Origin: Neogemmobacter tilapiae
GTDB lineage: Bacteria > Pseudomonadota > Alphaproteobacteria > Rhodobacterales > Rhodobacteraceae
DNA: 64,000 bases
Assembly: GCF_014652215.1 (NCBI RefSeq)
Contig: NZ_BMYJ01000001.1
Span: 248,001 to 312,000 of the forward strand
Direction of reading: 5' to 3'
A model generated the notes under the pieces. The model searched no databases, was not told where the DNA came from, and saw only the letters and a program-made list of their open reading frames with translations. This document shows, piece by piece, positions 33,569 through 42,395 of the stretch. Position 1 is the first letter of the stretch. The number at the start of each line of letters is the position of its first letter. The translations under genes were made by a program, and so were the position numbers.

Positions 33569-34487
33569 CATCCGCCTCTTGTTCACTGGGCGAAAAGGTC
33601 GCCGTCACATTCATGCCGTTGAACAACGGCGCAAGGTCCTGAACGCTGCGGGGGACGCCCGTCAGGATAAAGGGAAGGGTCTGGGCCGGGCCGATGCCTT
33701 TGTCAGAGGTCATGGTCAGGTTCAGGGTGCCCGAGGGGTTGGGCAATTGGTCGATCATTGCGGTCAGCGAGGCCTTGGTTTCAGTGGGAAAGCTGGTGTC
33801 GGGCAAAGCGGCGATGCCGCTGTTGATCTGGGTTTTGAGCGCGGCCATCTGGGTTTCGGGTGGCTGTTCGGTGCTGAGGAGCGTGCTGAACAGGGGGAAC
33901 AGCAAATAGGTTTCAAACAGCCCGTTGGTTTCAAGGCCGAGTTGCAGCCGGTTCAGGGCAAAGCTGGTGGCCGAGCCCATGATGGCGCTGCGGCCCGAGA
34001 GATCAACGCCGGTGAGGGTGGCTTGAAGGGCGATTTCATTGTCGCCGGGAAAGCCGAGTTCCAGCGTGTTGATTTCCAAGGTTTTCTGGCTGGGGTTCCA
34101 GTCGGCATCGAATTCCAGATCGATCGCGCCGCGCACCGATTGGGCGCGCATGAGATAGGTCATGACGGGATCGGGGGTTTTGGTGAGGATGCGGAAATCG
34201 TCGAGGTCGATTTCAAGATGTTCGGGCTGGGCGTCAAAGGCGTAAAGGCCGGAAAGGCCCTTGCCGCGCCATTTCAGGGATTTGGCGGAATAGTCGGGGA
34301 TAAAGTCACCGGGGGCCAGAACGTCGAGAGCAGTGATTGAACACCAGCCGCCCCATTCCGCCGCCGGGGCCGCGACATTCACGGTCAGGCCAGCCTTTTC
34401 CAATGCGCCCGACAGGGCCGCCCAATCGCCCGCGCAATCAGCTTGGGCAGGGCTGGCGAGCAGGGTAAGGAATGCCAATTTTTTCAT
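33561..34487 (-). CDS. Periplasmic protein of unknown function
   Basis: 308 residues with a short signal peptide (MKKLAFLTLLASPAQA-DCAG). The mature part has one Cys pair (C18, C49 region) and many beta-prone stretches (LEIDLDDFRILTKTPDPV, INTLELGFPGDNEIALQA). I do not recognise a domain with confidence. It overlaps ftsY by four bases (ATGA) and ispZ by 8 bp, so it is translated with these envelope genes; an envelope role is inferred. Confidence 0.8.
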   Translation of the reverse strand: MKKLAFLTLLASPAQADCAGDWAALSGALEKAGLTVNVAAPAAEWGGWCSITALDVLAPGDFIPDYSAKSLKWRGKGLSGLYAFDAQPEHLEIDLDDFRILTKTPDPVMTYLMRAQSVRGAIDLEFDADWNPSQKTLEINTLELGFPGDNEIALQATLTGVDLSGRSAIMGSATSFALNRLQLGLETNGLFETYLLFPLFSTLLSTEQPPETQMAALKTQINSGIAALPDTSFPTETKASLTAMIDQLPNPSGTLNLTMTSDKGIGPAQTLPFILTGVPRSVQDLAPLFNGMNVTATFSPSEQEADDD

Positions 34488-35452
34488 GCCTGCACCCCCA
34501 CCAGCGCCTTGGCGAAATCGTCAGGGTCAAAGGGGGCGAGGTCGTCAATCTGTTCGCCCACACCAATGGCATGGATCGGCAGGCCGAATTTGTCGGCGAG
34601 GGCAACCAGAACGCCCCCCTTGGCGGTGCCGTCGAGTTTGGTCATGACAAGGCCCGAGACATCGGCAATCTTGCGGAAGATTTCGACCTGGGTCACGGCG
34701 TTCTGGCCCGTGGTGGCATCCAGCACCAGAAGGGTGTTATGCGGCGCATCGGGGTCTTTCTTGCGGATGACCCGGACGATTTTTGCCAGTTCTTCCATCA
34801 GATCGGCGCGGTTCTGCAAGCGGCCTGCGGTGTCGATCAGCAGAAGGTCAGCCCCTTCGTTCTGGGCTTTGGTGATTGCCTCAAACGCAAGGCTGGCGGG
34901 ATCGCTGCCTTCGGGGGCGGTGAGGACCGGCACACCGGCACGCTGGCCCCAGACCTGCAATTGTTCGACGGCCGCCGCGCGAAAAGTGTCGCCTGCGGCA
35001 ATGACCACCGATTTTCCCGCCGCCTTGAACTGGCTGGCGAGTTTGCCGATGGTCGTGGTTTTGCCCGAGCCGTTGACGCCCACGACCAGCACCACCTGCG
35101 GGCGTTTGGGATAGATTGGCAGGGGGCGGGCGACGGGGGTCATGATCCGGGCGATTTCTTCCGCGAGTGCGGCCTTGATTTCAGCGGTTGAAACCCGCTT
35201 GCCGAAACGCCCTTCGGCGATGTTCGCCGTGACGCGCATGGCGGTGTCAACGCCCATGTCGGAGGTGATCAGCAGATCCTCTAGCCCCTGCAATAGGGCG
35301 TCATCGACCAGACGGCGGGGTTCATCGCCCCCCAGCAGGCGACCGACAAGGCCGGGGGCCGGGGCCTCGGCGGCGACGAGTTCATCCAGCCCCTCGCCGA
35401 TCTTGTCCGAGGAGCGGAACATCCGGTCGCGCAGCTTTTTCAGAAAGGACAT
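34484..35452 (-). CDS. ftsY: Signal recognition particle receptor FtsY
   Basis: 322 residues. The NG domain has GVNGSGKTTTIGKLA (125-139, G1), DTFRAAAVEQL, LLLIDTAGRLQNR (near 200, G3), DATTGQNAV and TKLDGTAKGGVLV (near 270). The acidic A domain is very short, as in other alphaproteobacteria. It docks SRP-ribosome complexes at the membrane. First gene of the ftsY-unknown-ispZ operon. Confidence 0.95.
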   Translation of the reverse strand: MSFLKKLRDRMFRSSDKIGEGLDELVAAEAPAPGLVGRLLGGDEPRRLVDDALLQGLEDLLITSDMGVDTAMRVTANIAEGRFGKRVSTAEIKAALAEEIARIMTPVARPLPIYPKRPQVVLVVGVNGSGKTTTIGKLASQFKAAGKSVVIAAGDTFRAAAVEQLQVWGQRAGVPVLTAPEGSDPASLAFEAITKAQNEGADLLLIDTAGRLQNRADLMEELAKIVRVIRKKDPDAPHNTLLVLDATTGQNAVTQVEIFRKIADVSGLVMTKLDGTAKGGVLVALADKFGLPIHAIGVGEQIDDLAPFDPDDFAKALVGVQA

Positions 35453-35554
35453 CGGCGGGCTTTCGTCAGGGGTTTGCCTTCAAGTAGTCAATTTACCGCC
35501 CCGCGAAAACCCCTTGGGGGTTTTTCATCGCCCGTTCCATGCTATTCCTGTGCC

Positions 35555-36598
35555 ATGTCGCGCCCTTTGCCCGTTCTGGCCTTTGCCTTGGCCGCCCTTT
35601 TGCCTGCTGGGCTGATCCTTTGGGGATCGCTGTCGGGGGGCTGGGTGGCGGTTTTGGCTTTGATTTATATGACGGGCTTTGCGCTTTTGTTGGACCAGAT
35701 GGTGCCTTTTGTGGCCGAGAACGCGCCCGAAGGTTCGGAGTTTCCGGCGGCGAATGGTTTGCTGGTGGCTTTGGGTCTGGCGCATCTGGTTTGTGTGCCG
35801 TTGTCCGTCTGGGCGATTGCGGGGGAAAGCGGGCTTTCGACGGGGGCGAAGGTCGCGCTGTTCTTTGGGTGCAGCCTGTGGATGGGGCAGGTTTCCAATG
35901 CGGTGGGGCATGAGCTGATCCACCGGGGGAATCGCTGGCTGTTCCGGCTGGGGGCGCTGATCTTTGCAACACATCTGTTCGGGCATCATGCGAGCGCGCA
36001 TCGGCTGGTGCATCACATTCATGCCGCCAGTGCGGCAGACCCCAATTCGGCGCGGCGGGGGGAAGGGTTTTATCGGTTCTATCTGCGGGCTTGGCACGGT
36101 TCCTTTGTGCAGGGTTTTCAGGCTGAGGCGGCACGGGGGCGGGCGGTGCATCCCTATGTTTGGTATGGGTTAGCCTCGGCCCTTTCGCTGATGGCGGGAT
36201 ATGTCTTGGCGGGTTGGGCGGGGGTGCTGGTCTGGAGCGGTCTGGCGCTGCATGCGCAGGCGCAGTTGTTGCTGTCGGATTATGTGCAGCACTATGGTTT
36301 GCAACGTCGGATGCGGGCCGATGGGCGGCTGGAGCCGGTGGGGGTTGCGCATAGCTGGAACGCGCCGCATTGGTTTTCGGGGGCTTTCATGCTGAACGCG
36401 CCAAGGCATTCCGACCACCATGCCCATCCGTCACGACCCTACCCGGCCCTGCGCCTGCCCGCTGGGGACGAGGCCCCGATGCTGCCGCTGCCCCTGCCCT
36501 TTTGCTGCACCGTGGCGCTTTCGCCCCGCCTGTGGCGGCGGATGATCCATCCGCATTTGAAGCGCTGGCAGGCCGTGGCCGAGGACACGATTTCCTGA
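35555..36598 (+). CDS. AlkB-type membrane di-iron monooxygenase/desaturase
   Basis: 347 residues. Membrane segments at about 5-50, 68-90, 100-117 and 205-240. Histidine boxes: HELIH (119-123), HASAHRLVHH (145-154) and HSDHHAHP (285-292), plus DYVQHYGLQ (242-250). These match the alkane hydroxylase/xylene monooxygenase branch of the fatty acid hydroxylase family. Substrate unknown; linear alkanes or other hydrophobic compounds are possible. No rubredoxin is nearby. The frame opens 27 codons upstream, but MSRPLPVLAFAL is the natural start. Confidence 0.87.
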   Translation: MSRPLPVLAFALAALLPAGLILWGSLSGGWVAVLALIYMTGFALLLDQMVPFVAENAPEGSEFPAANGLLVALGLAHLVCVPLSVWAIAGESGLSTGAKVALFFGCSLWMGQVSNAVGHELIHRGNRWLFRLGALIFATHLFGHHASAHRLVHHIHAASAADPNSARRGEGFYRFYLRAWHGSFVQGFQAEAARGRAVHPYVWYGLASALSLMAGYVLAGWAGVLVWSGLALHAQAQLLLSDYVQHYGLQRRMRADGRLEPVGVAHSWNAPHWFSGAFMLNAPRHSDHHAHPSRPYPALRLPAGDEAPMLPLPLPFCCTVALSPRLWRRMIHPHLKRWQAVAEDTIS

Positions 36599-36652
36599 CT
36601 GGCCCCGCGCCACGGCGCATGGCACAATCAGGGCGACCAATTGGAGAAACAG

Positions 36653-37054
36653 ATGCTTGCGCGTTTCCTGCTGGCGGCGACGATAGCCGCCCTGCCCCTT
36701 GGGGCCCTTGCCGAAGGCACATTGAATGCCGACGAATTTGAGGCGCATGTGACGGGAAAAACCCTGACCTATGACTATGGCGCGGGGGTTTTGGGGATTG
36801 AGCAATACCTGCCGGGCCGCAAGGTGCGCTGGGCGTTTGAAGGCGATATCTGCGTGAATGGCATCTGGTATCAGCAGGAGGATCAGATCTGTTTCGTCTA
36901 TGAAAACGACGGGGTCGCGCAGTGCTGGGAATTCTACAAGGAAGGCGACGTGATCTCGGGCACCTATATGGGGGATGCGGCGGGCACCTTCATCATGGAG
37001 ATCAGCAAGACGCCGAACCCCCTGTCCTGCGCGGGGCCTGAAGTCGGTGTTTAG
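36653..37054 (+). CDS. Small secreted protein, first of a tandem paralog pair
   Basis: 133 residues with a signal peptide (MLARFLLAATIAALPLGALA-EG). The body has FEAHVTGKTLTYDYGAGVLG, QYLPGRKVRWAFEGD, CVNGIWYQQEDQICFVYEN, CWEF and a final LSCAGPEVGV; four or five cysteines could form disulfides. GGAG lies six bases before the ATG. The next gene is a clear paralog that overlaps it. Family not recognised. Confidence 0.85.
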   Translation: MLARFLLAATIAALPLGALAEGTLNADEFEAHVTGKTLTYDYGAGVLGIEQYLPGRKVRWAFEGDICVNGIWYQQEDQICFVYENDGVAQCWEFYKEGDVISGTYMGDAAGTFIMEISKTPNPLSCAGPEVGV

Positions 37055-37451
37055 GATTGCAGCGCTTTTGATGGTTTTGGCCAGCCCTGTGCTGGCGCAA
37101 GAGACGCCGCTGACGATCGAGGAATTTGATGCCCTGGTGACGGGCCGGAAGATGGACCATTTCAACTGGGGCCAAAGTGATCCCTATGGAGCGGAGGTCT
37201 ATCTGCCGAACCGGACGGTGCGCTGGGCGTTCACCGCCGATGAATGCGTGGACGGCACCTATTACGAGCGGGACGGGGCGATCTGTTTTAATTACGAAGG
37301 GCGGATGGGTGAGATTTGCTGGCATTACTGGCGGGACGGGGCGGATTCCCTGACCGGGCGGCCGACCAGCGATCCGGCGGATTCGCTGCTTTATCAGATG
37401 CGCCCCTCAACCCAAAAGCTGGCCTGTCTGGGCCCGGATGTGGGGGTTTAG
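37047..37451 (+). CDS. Small secreted protein, second of the tandem pair
   Basis: 134 residues, starting at a GTG that overlaps the previous stop by 8 bp, giving signal peptide MFRIAALLMVLASPVLA-QE. It aligns with the preceding protein throughout: FDALVTGRKMDHFNWG, VYLPNRTVRWAFTAD, CVDGTYYERDGAICFNYEG, CWHYW, LACLGPDVGV. The ATG-started frame at 36975 would put a basic, non-signal leader in front, so the GTG is preferred. A tandem duplication with coupled translation. Confidence 0.82.
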   Translation: MFRIAALLMVLASPVLAQETPLTIEEFDALVTGRKMDHFNWGQSDPYGAEVYLPNRTVRWAFTADECVDGTYYERDGAICFNYEGRMGEICWHYWRDGADSLTGRPTSDPADSLLYQMRPSTQKLACLGPDVGV

Positions 37452-37452
37452 G

Positions 37453-39009
37453 CTAAAAGAGGCTGCCCTGTTCGGGGGCATCCTTGGCCTTGCGCGGCGG
37501 GCGCGGGGAAAGCGAAAGGCGGCCATCCTGGAATTCGATTTCCAGATGGCTGGACTTTTCAGCCGCGGCTTTGCTGGTGACGACTTGGCCGTCGGCATAG
37601 ACCACGGCAAAGCCGCGTTTCAGGGTTTCATGATGGCCTAGCGTCTGGCGCATGCGGTCGAGCCGGTCGAGCCGTTCTGACAGGGATTTGAGACGAAGGG
37701 ACGGGGCGGCATCAAGGCGTTGCGCCAGTTTTTCCAGCGCCTCGCGCTGGCGGGTATTGTCGCGGGCGCTGCGGGCGGCCAAGTTGGTGAGCGTGGGTGC
37801 AAGGCGGGCCGACAGGCTTTGCAGCCGGTCGCGGGCGCGGTCGAGGCGACGGTCGAGCAGCGCCTTGGCGCGGGTGGACTGATCCTGCAAGGCGGCCCCC
37901 CGGCGGGCCAGCATGGTTTGCAAGGCATTGGGCTGCATCTTGGCGGCCAAGGCGTCAAAGCTGCGGTGCTTGCGAACGACAGCAAGGGAAAGCGCGCCGC
38001 CCAGACGGGAGGCGGCGGTATCAAGGCGCTGCGTGGCCGATTGGGTCAGCGCCTCGGGCCGGGGAAGCGCGCGGGCCAGATCGCGCAGGCGCTGGCCGCG
38101 CAGCATGACGCCGCGACCGACGCCCTGCATGAGACGCGCCTGAAGGCTGTCCAGCGTGGCCAGCAGTTCCAAGCGCACGGGCACGGCCATTTCTGCGGCG
38201 GCGGTGGGGGTCGGCGCGCGGCGGTCGGCGGCGTGGTCGATAAGGGTCGTGTCGGTTTCGTGGCCGACGGCGCTGATCAGGGGGATACGGCTGGCCGCGG
38301 CAGCGCGGACGACGATTTCCTCATTGAAACCCCAAAGGTCTTCGAGCGAGCCACCGCCACGGGCCACGATGATCACATCGGGGCGGGCAATGGGACCGCC
38401 GGGTTCCAGCGCGTTAAAGCCACGAATGGCGGCGGCCACCTCGGGCGCGCATTTTTCGCCCTGCACGGGGACAGGCCAGATCAGGACATGGCGGGGAAAG
38501 CGGTCGCGCAGGCGGTGAAGGATGTCGCGGATGACCGCGCCCGAGGGTGAGGTGACGACGCCGATGACCTGGGGAAGGTAGGGGATGGGCTTTTTGCGGG
38601 CGGGATCGAACAGACCCTCGGCATTCAGGGCCGCGCGGCGCTTTTCCAGCATGGCCATGAGCGCGCCCGCGCCGGCGGGGGCGAGGTCTTCGATGATCAA
38701 CTGGTATTTCGACTGACCGGGAAAGGTGGTCATGCGGCCGGTGGCGATGACTTCCATCCCTTCCTCGGGCATGACGGCCAGTTTGCCCGCCTGCCCCTTC
38801 CAAGTGATGGCGGCGATGACAGAACGGTCGTCTTTCAAGTCATAGTAGAGATGGCCGGAGGCGGGGCGCGAGACGCGACCCACCTCACCGCGAACCCGGA
38901 CAAGGCCAAACTCGCCCTCGATCACCCGTTTGACCGCGCCGGAGAGTTCCGAGACGGTGAATTCGGGTTGATTGCTGCGGGGTTCGGGGGTGTCGTCGAG
39001 AAGGTCCAT
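37453..39009 (-). CDS. xseA: Exodeoxyribonuclease VII large subunit
   Basis: 518 residues from MDLLDDTPEPRSNQPEFTVS. OB-fold at about 15-110 (VRGEVGRVSRPASGHLYYDL), catalytic core at about 130-330 (IGVVTSPSGAVIRDILHRL, IIVARGGGSLEDLWGFNEE, SAVGHETDTTLIDHAADRRA), then an Arg/Leu-rich coiled coil. It degrades single-stranded DNA together with XseB, which is not in this window. It converges on the small secreted-protein pair with one base between stops and is divergent from purD. Confidence 0.95.
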   Translation of the reverse strand: MDLLDDTPEPRSNQPEFTVSELSGAVKRVIEGEFGLVRVRGEVGRVSRPASGHLYYDLKDDRSVIAAITWKGQAGKLAVMPEEGMEVIATGRMTTFPGQSKYQLIIEDLAPAGAGALMAMLEKRRAALNAEGLFDPARKKPIPYLPQVIGVVTSPSGAVIRDILHRLRDRFPRHVLIWPVPVQGEKCAPEVAAAIRGFNALEPGGPIARPDVIIVARGGGSLEDLWGFNEEIVVRAAAASRIPLISAVGHETDTTLIDHAADRRAPTPTAAAEMAVPVRLELLATLDSLQARLMQGVGRGVMLRGQRLRDLARALPRPEALTQSATQRLDTAASRLGGALSLAVVRKHRSFDALAAKMQPNALQTMLARRGAALQDQSTRAKALLDRRLDRARDRLQSLSARLAPTLTNLAARSARDNTRQREALEKLAQRLDAAPSLRLKSLSERLDRLDRMRQTLGHHETLKRGFAVVYADGQVVTSKAAAEKSSHLEIEFQDGRLSLSPRPPRKAKDAPEQGSLF

Positions 39010-39220
39010 GGACGGGTTTTCGCATATGAATTGCGGTTGCGCCAGAGGCGGGGCTTGGGGGGCATCGAGCCCCCGCGCGCCCCGGTGGGGACTGTCTGCC
39101 CCCACACGGTCACTGCGTTCCCTCCCCCGAGGATGTATTTGAAGAAAAGATGGGGGATCGGTGCTTTCCTTGGGGTTGGGGCTGCTTTATGTCCCGACAG
39201 AACGGAAAATGGGGGCGCAG

Positions 39221-40498
39221 ATGAACATTCTTATTCTGGGATCAGGCGGGCGGGAACATGCTTTGGCCTGGGCGGTGAAGCAGAACCCGAAATGCGACCG
39301 GCTGATCGTGGCCCCGGGCAACGCAGGCATCACGCAGATCGCGGAATGTGCCGAGATCGACATTCTGGACGGGGCGGCCGTGGTGGCGCTTTGTGCGGAA
39401 CAGGCGATTGATTTTCTGGTGGTCGGGCCGGAAGCGCCCTTGGCGGCGGGCGTGGCCGATGCGGCGCGGGCGGCGGGGATTTTGACCTTTGGACCCTCGG
39501 CGTTGGCCGCGCAGTTGGAGGCGTCGAAGGCCTTTACCAAGGCGATCTGTGACGCTTGCGGGGCACCGACGGCGGCTTGGGCGCGGTTTACTGAAGCAGC
39601 CCCGGCGCGGGATCATGTGACGGCGAAAGGCGCGCCGATTGTGATCAAGGCGGATGGGCTGGCGGCGGGCAAGGGCGTGGTGGTGGCCATGACCCTGGAG
39701 GAGGCCTTGGCCGCGATTGACGATATGTTTGGCGGCTCGCTAGGGGCGGCGGGGGCTGAGGTTGTCATTGAAGAATTCATGGCAGGCGAGGAAGCGTCGT
39801 TCTTTGTGCTGACCGATGGGGTGAACGCCCTGCCGATTGGCACGGCGCAAGACCACAAGCGCGCCTATGACGGGGATAAGGGGCCGAATACGGGTGGGAT
39901 GGGGGCCTATTCCCCTGCCCCGGTGCTGACGCAGGCCTTGCAGGATCAGGCGATGGCCGAGATTGTTCTGCCGACGATCCGGGAAATGGCGGCGCAGGGG
40001 ATGCCCTATCAGGGCGTGCTTTACGCAGGGTTGATGATCCAGAATGGCCGGGCGCGGTTGGTGGAATACAATGCCCGCTTTGGCGACCCGGAATGTCAGG
40101 TTCTGATGATGCGGCTGGGGGGGCAGATTCTGGATCTGCTGTTGGCGACAGCCGAAGGGCGCTTGGATCAGGCACGAGTGTCTTGGGCGGAGGATCACGC
40201 CTTGACCGTGGTGATGGCGGCGCGGGGGTATCCGGGTGACTATGCCAAGGGCAGCGTGATCAAGGGGTTGGAGGCCCTGCCCGAAGACAGCCGTCACATT
40301 GTCTTTCATGCCGGGACCAAGGCGCATGACGGCCTGGTGACAGCGAACGGAGGCCGGGTTCTGAATGTGACGGCGCGGGGCGAAAGCTTGGCCGAGGCGC
40401 GGGAAATGGCCTATCGCATGGTCGAGGGGATCGACTGGGCCGAGGGCTTCTGCCGCAAGGATATCGGCTGGCGGGCGCTGTCGGCAGATAACGCATAA
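39221..40498 (+). CDS. purD: Phosphoribosylamine-glycine ligase
   Basis: 425 residues from MNILILGSGGREHALAWAVK. GARS domains: N-domain with the VVGPEAPLAAGVAD motif, ATP-grasp with VIKADGLAAGKGVVVA and KGPNTGGMGAYSPAPV, YVEYNARFGDPECQ-like (LVEYNARFGDPECQVLMMRL) and the C-domain with GTKAHDGLVTANGGRVLNVT. Second step of purine synthesis. GGGGGCG precedes the ATG. An RTX gene follows 73 bp downstream in the same direction; no clear terminator was seen between. Confidence 0.96.
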   Translation: MNILILGSGGREHALAWAVKQNPKCDRLIVAPGNAGITQIAECAEIDILDGAAVVALCAEQAIDFLVVGPEAPLAAGVADAARAAGILTFGPSALAAQLEASKAFTKAICDACGAPTAAWARFTEAAPARDHVTAKGAPIVIKADGLAAGKGVVVAMTLEEALAAIDDMFGGSLGAAGAEVVIEEFMAGEEASFFVLTDGVNALPIGTAQDHKRAYDGDKGPNTGGMGAYSPAPVLTQALQDQAMAEIVLPTIREMAAQGMPYQGVLYAGLMIQNGRARLVEYNARFGDPECQVLMMRLGGQILDLLLATAEGRLDQARVSWAEDHALTVVMAARGYPGDYAKGSVIKGLEALPEDSRHIVFHAGTKAHDGLVTANGGRVLNVTARGESLAEAREMAYRMVEGIDWAEGFCRKDIGWRALSADNA

Positions 40499-40571
40499 GC
40501 AAACAACCCCTGCTTGCGCGCTGCCGGCTTGCCCGATATACCCCCCCAACAAATCAGGAAAGGACTTCATT

Positions 40572-42293
40572 TTGTCGGTGCCCTTAAAGATTGGAACTGA
40601 GTTTCTTATAAATTCTGCCACAAACAATTCTCAGAACACGCCAACCGCCGTGACACTGACCGACGGTCGTTTTGTCGTCGCCTGGGAAGACTGGAGCGGT
40701 TCGGGCGCAGACAGATCCTTTGCAGGGGTCAAAGCGCAGATTTTCAACGCGGATGGCTCACGGTCCGGAAATGAATTTCTTGTCAATTCGACAACCTATT
40801 ATTCGCAAGGTTCACCCAAACTGGCGGCACTTGATGATGGACGTTTTATCATCTGCTATTTTGATGGCAGCGAGATGGGCGGCGATGCATCGAGCGCAGG
40901 CATAAGAGCCCAGATTTACGACAGCAATGGCAGTCCTGAAGGCACCGAATTTTTGGTGAACACGACCACCGCAGGGCTTCAAAGCAGCCCGGTCGTCACG
41001 AAACTTGCAAATGGTGGCTTTGCGATTGCTTGGGTCGACAACAGCCGGTCTGCGGATGATGCCGCAAGCTATGCGCTTCGTGCTCAGATCTTTTCGGCCG
41101 ACGGAAGCCCGTCCGGCAGCGAATTTTTGGTCAATACCACGACGACAGGACATCAGATGGACCCTGCGCTTGTCGGGTTGGCGGATGGAAAGTTCGTGGC
41201 GGTCTGGACCGATTACAGCATGACAGCAGGCAATCAGGAAGGGGCCGATATCCGGGCGCAGGTTTTCAATGCGGATGGCAGCAAATTTGGGTCGGAATGG
41301 GTGGTCAACGCCACAATCCCGTTGCCACAATTGCAACCGGATATCCAAGTGCTGGCGAATGGCAATATGATCGTTGTCTGGCAAGATCTGAGTCTGACAG
41401 GCGGGGATGCATCGCTGGCCTCGATAAAGGCGCAGATTTTGGCACCGGATGGCACCGCCATTGGTTCCGAGATTCTGGTCAACACCACGACCGACGACTC
41501 GCAGATCGAGCCCGTCGTCGCGGTTCTTCCGGACGGTCGGTTTGTCATTGTCTGGCAGGACTATAGCTGGAGCGGGGGCGATACGTCGCGCTATGCGATC
41601 CGCGCGCAGGTTTTCCTTGAGGATGGCACGCGGCAGGGTGATGAGTTTCTTGTCAACACCTCTACGATGGAAAGTCAGAAAGAGCCCACCATAACGGTGT
41701 TGGATGAAAACCGGATTCTGATCGCTTGGAGTGACTATAGCGGGGCCACCGGGGACAGTTCTTCGGACGCGATACGCGGCCAAATTTTCGACGTCACGAT
41801 GGAAGGCAAAAACATCCGTGGGGATGCGGCGATCAACAAGCTGCTTGGAACCGACTGGGACGACAGTCTTGCGGGTCTTGGCGCAAGCGATCAAATCTTT
41901 GCCGCCGATGGCGACGATTTTCTGTTTGGCGGCACCGGCGCGGATCGTTTGTTTGGTGGATCAGGCGACGATCGCCTTTTTGGGGGTGCGGGTCGGGACG
42001 AACTGGCTGGAGGTGCGGACCTTGACCATTTCATCTTTGCAAGTGCCGCCCATGCCAAAGGCGACCGGATCAAGGATTTTCAGCGGAACGTCGACAAAAT
42101 CGACGTGTCCGCCTTTATGGAGGGCGGGCGCTATATCGGCAGCGCAGCCTTTAAGAAAGGCGTCGAAGATCAAATACGCTATGAGAAATCAAAAGGCCTG
42201 TTGAGCGGTGACCTGAATGGCGATGGTCGCGCGGATTGGACGCTCACGTTGGTCAACAAAGCGGCGTTGACTGTGGCCGATTTCCTGTTCTGA
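40572..42293 (+). CDS. Seven-repeat (propeller-like) RTX protein A
   Basis: 573 residues, using a TTG start (AGGAAAGGA upstream). Residues about 8-413 are seven repeats of about 58 residues with the pattern EFLVNTTT..Q..P.V..L.DGRFVxxWxDxS....D...IRAQxFxxDGxxxG. Then comes a brief RTX stretch (about 430-485; GGTGADRLFGGSGDDRLFGG) and the common C-terminal module (KDFQRNVDKIDVSAFMEG to VADFLF). Seven WxD repeats suggest a seven-bladed beta-propeller. The gene has its own terminator. It contains one cysteine (IICYFD), uncommon for RTX proteins. Confidence 0.87.
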   Translation: MSVPLKIGTEFLINSATNNSQNTPTAVTLTDGRFVVAWEDWSGSGADRSFAGVKAQIFNADGSRSGNEFLVNSTTYYSQGSPKLAALDDGRFIICYFDGSEMGGDASSAGIRAQIYDSNGSPEGTEFLVNTTTAGLQSSPVVTKLANGGFAIAWVDNSRSADDAASYALRAQIFSADGSPSGSEFLVNTTTTGHQMDPALVGLADGKFVAVWTDYSMTAGNQEGADIRAQVFNADGSKFGSEWVVNATIPLPQLQPDIQVLANGNMIVVWQDLSLTGGDASLASIKAQILAPDGTAIGSEILVNTTTDDSQIEPVVAVLPDGRFVIVWQDYSWSGGDTSRYAIRAQVFLEDGTRQGDEFLVNTSTMESQKEPTITVLDENRILIAWSDYSGATGDSSSDAIRGQIFDVTMEGKNIRGDAAINKLLGTDWDDSLAGLGASDQIFAADGDDFLFGGTGADRLFGGSGDDRLFGGAGRDELAGGADLDHFIFASAAHAKGDRIKDFQRNVDKIDVSAFMEGGRYIGSAAFKKGVEDQIRYEKSKGLLSGDLNGDGRADWTLTLVNKAALTVADFLF

Positions 42294-42306
42294 AGGGAAT
42301 TCCTGC

Positions 42307-42333
42307 GCCAGCCCCAAATGGGGCTGGCATTTT
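42307..42333 (+). terminator. Terminator after RTX protein A
   Basis: GCCAGCCCC-aaat-GGGGCTGGC, perfect 9-bp stem, followed by ATTTTC. Confidence 0.85.
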
Positions 42334-42395
42334 CTTGAGAACAATCCCAGATACTCGCCCCAAGAAAGCCACATTTCAAACGAGCGAGCTCTTTC

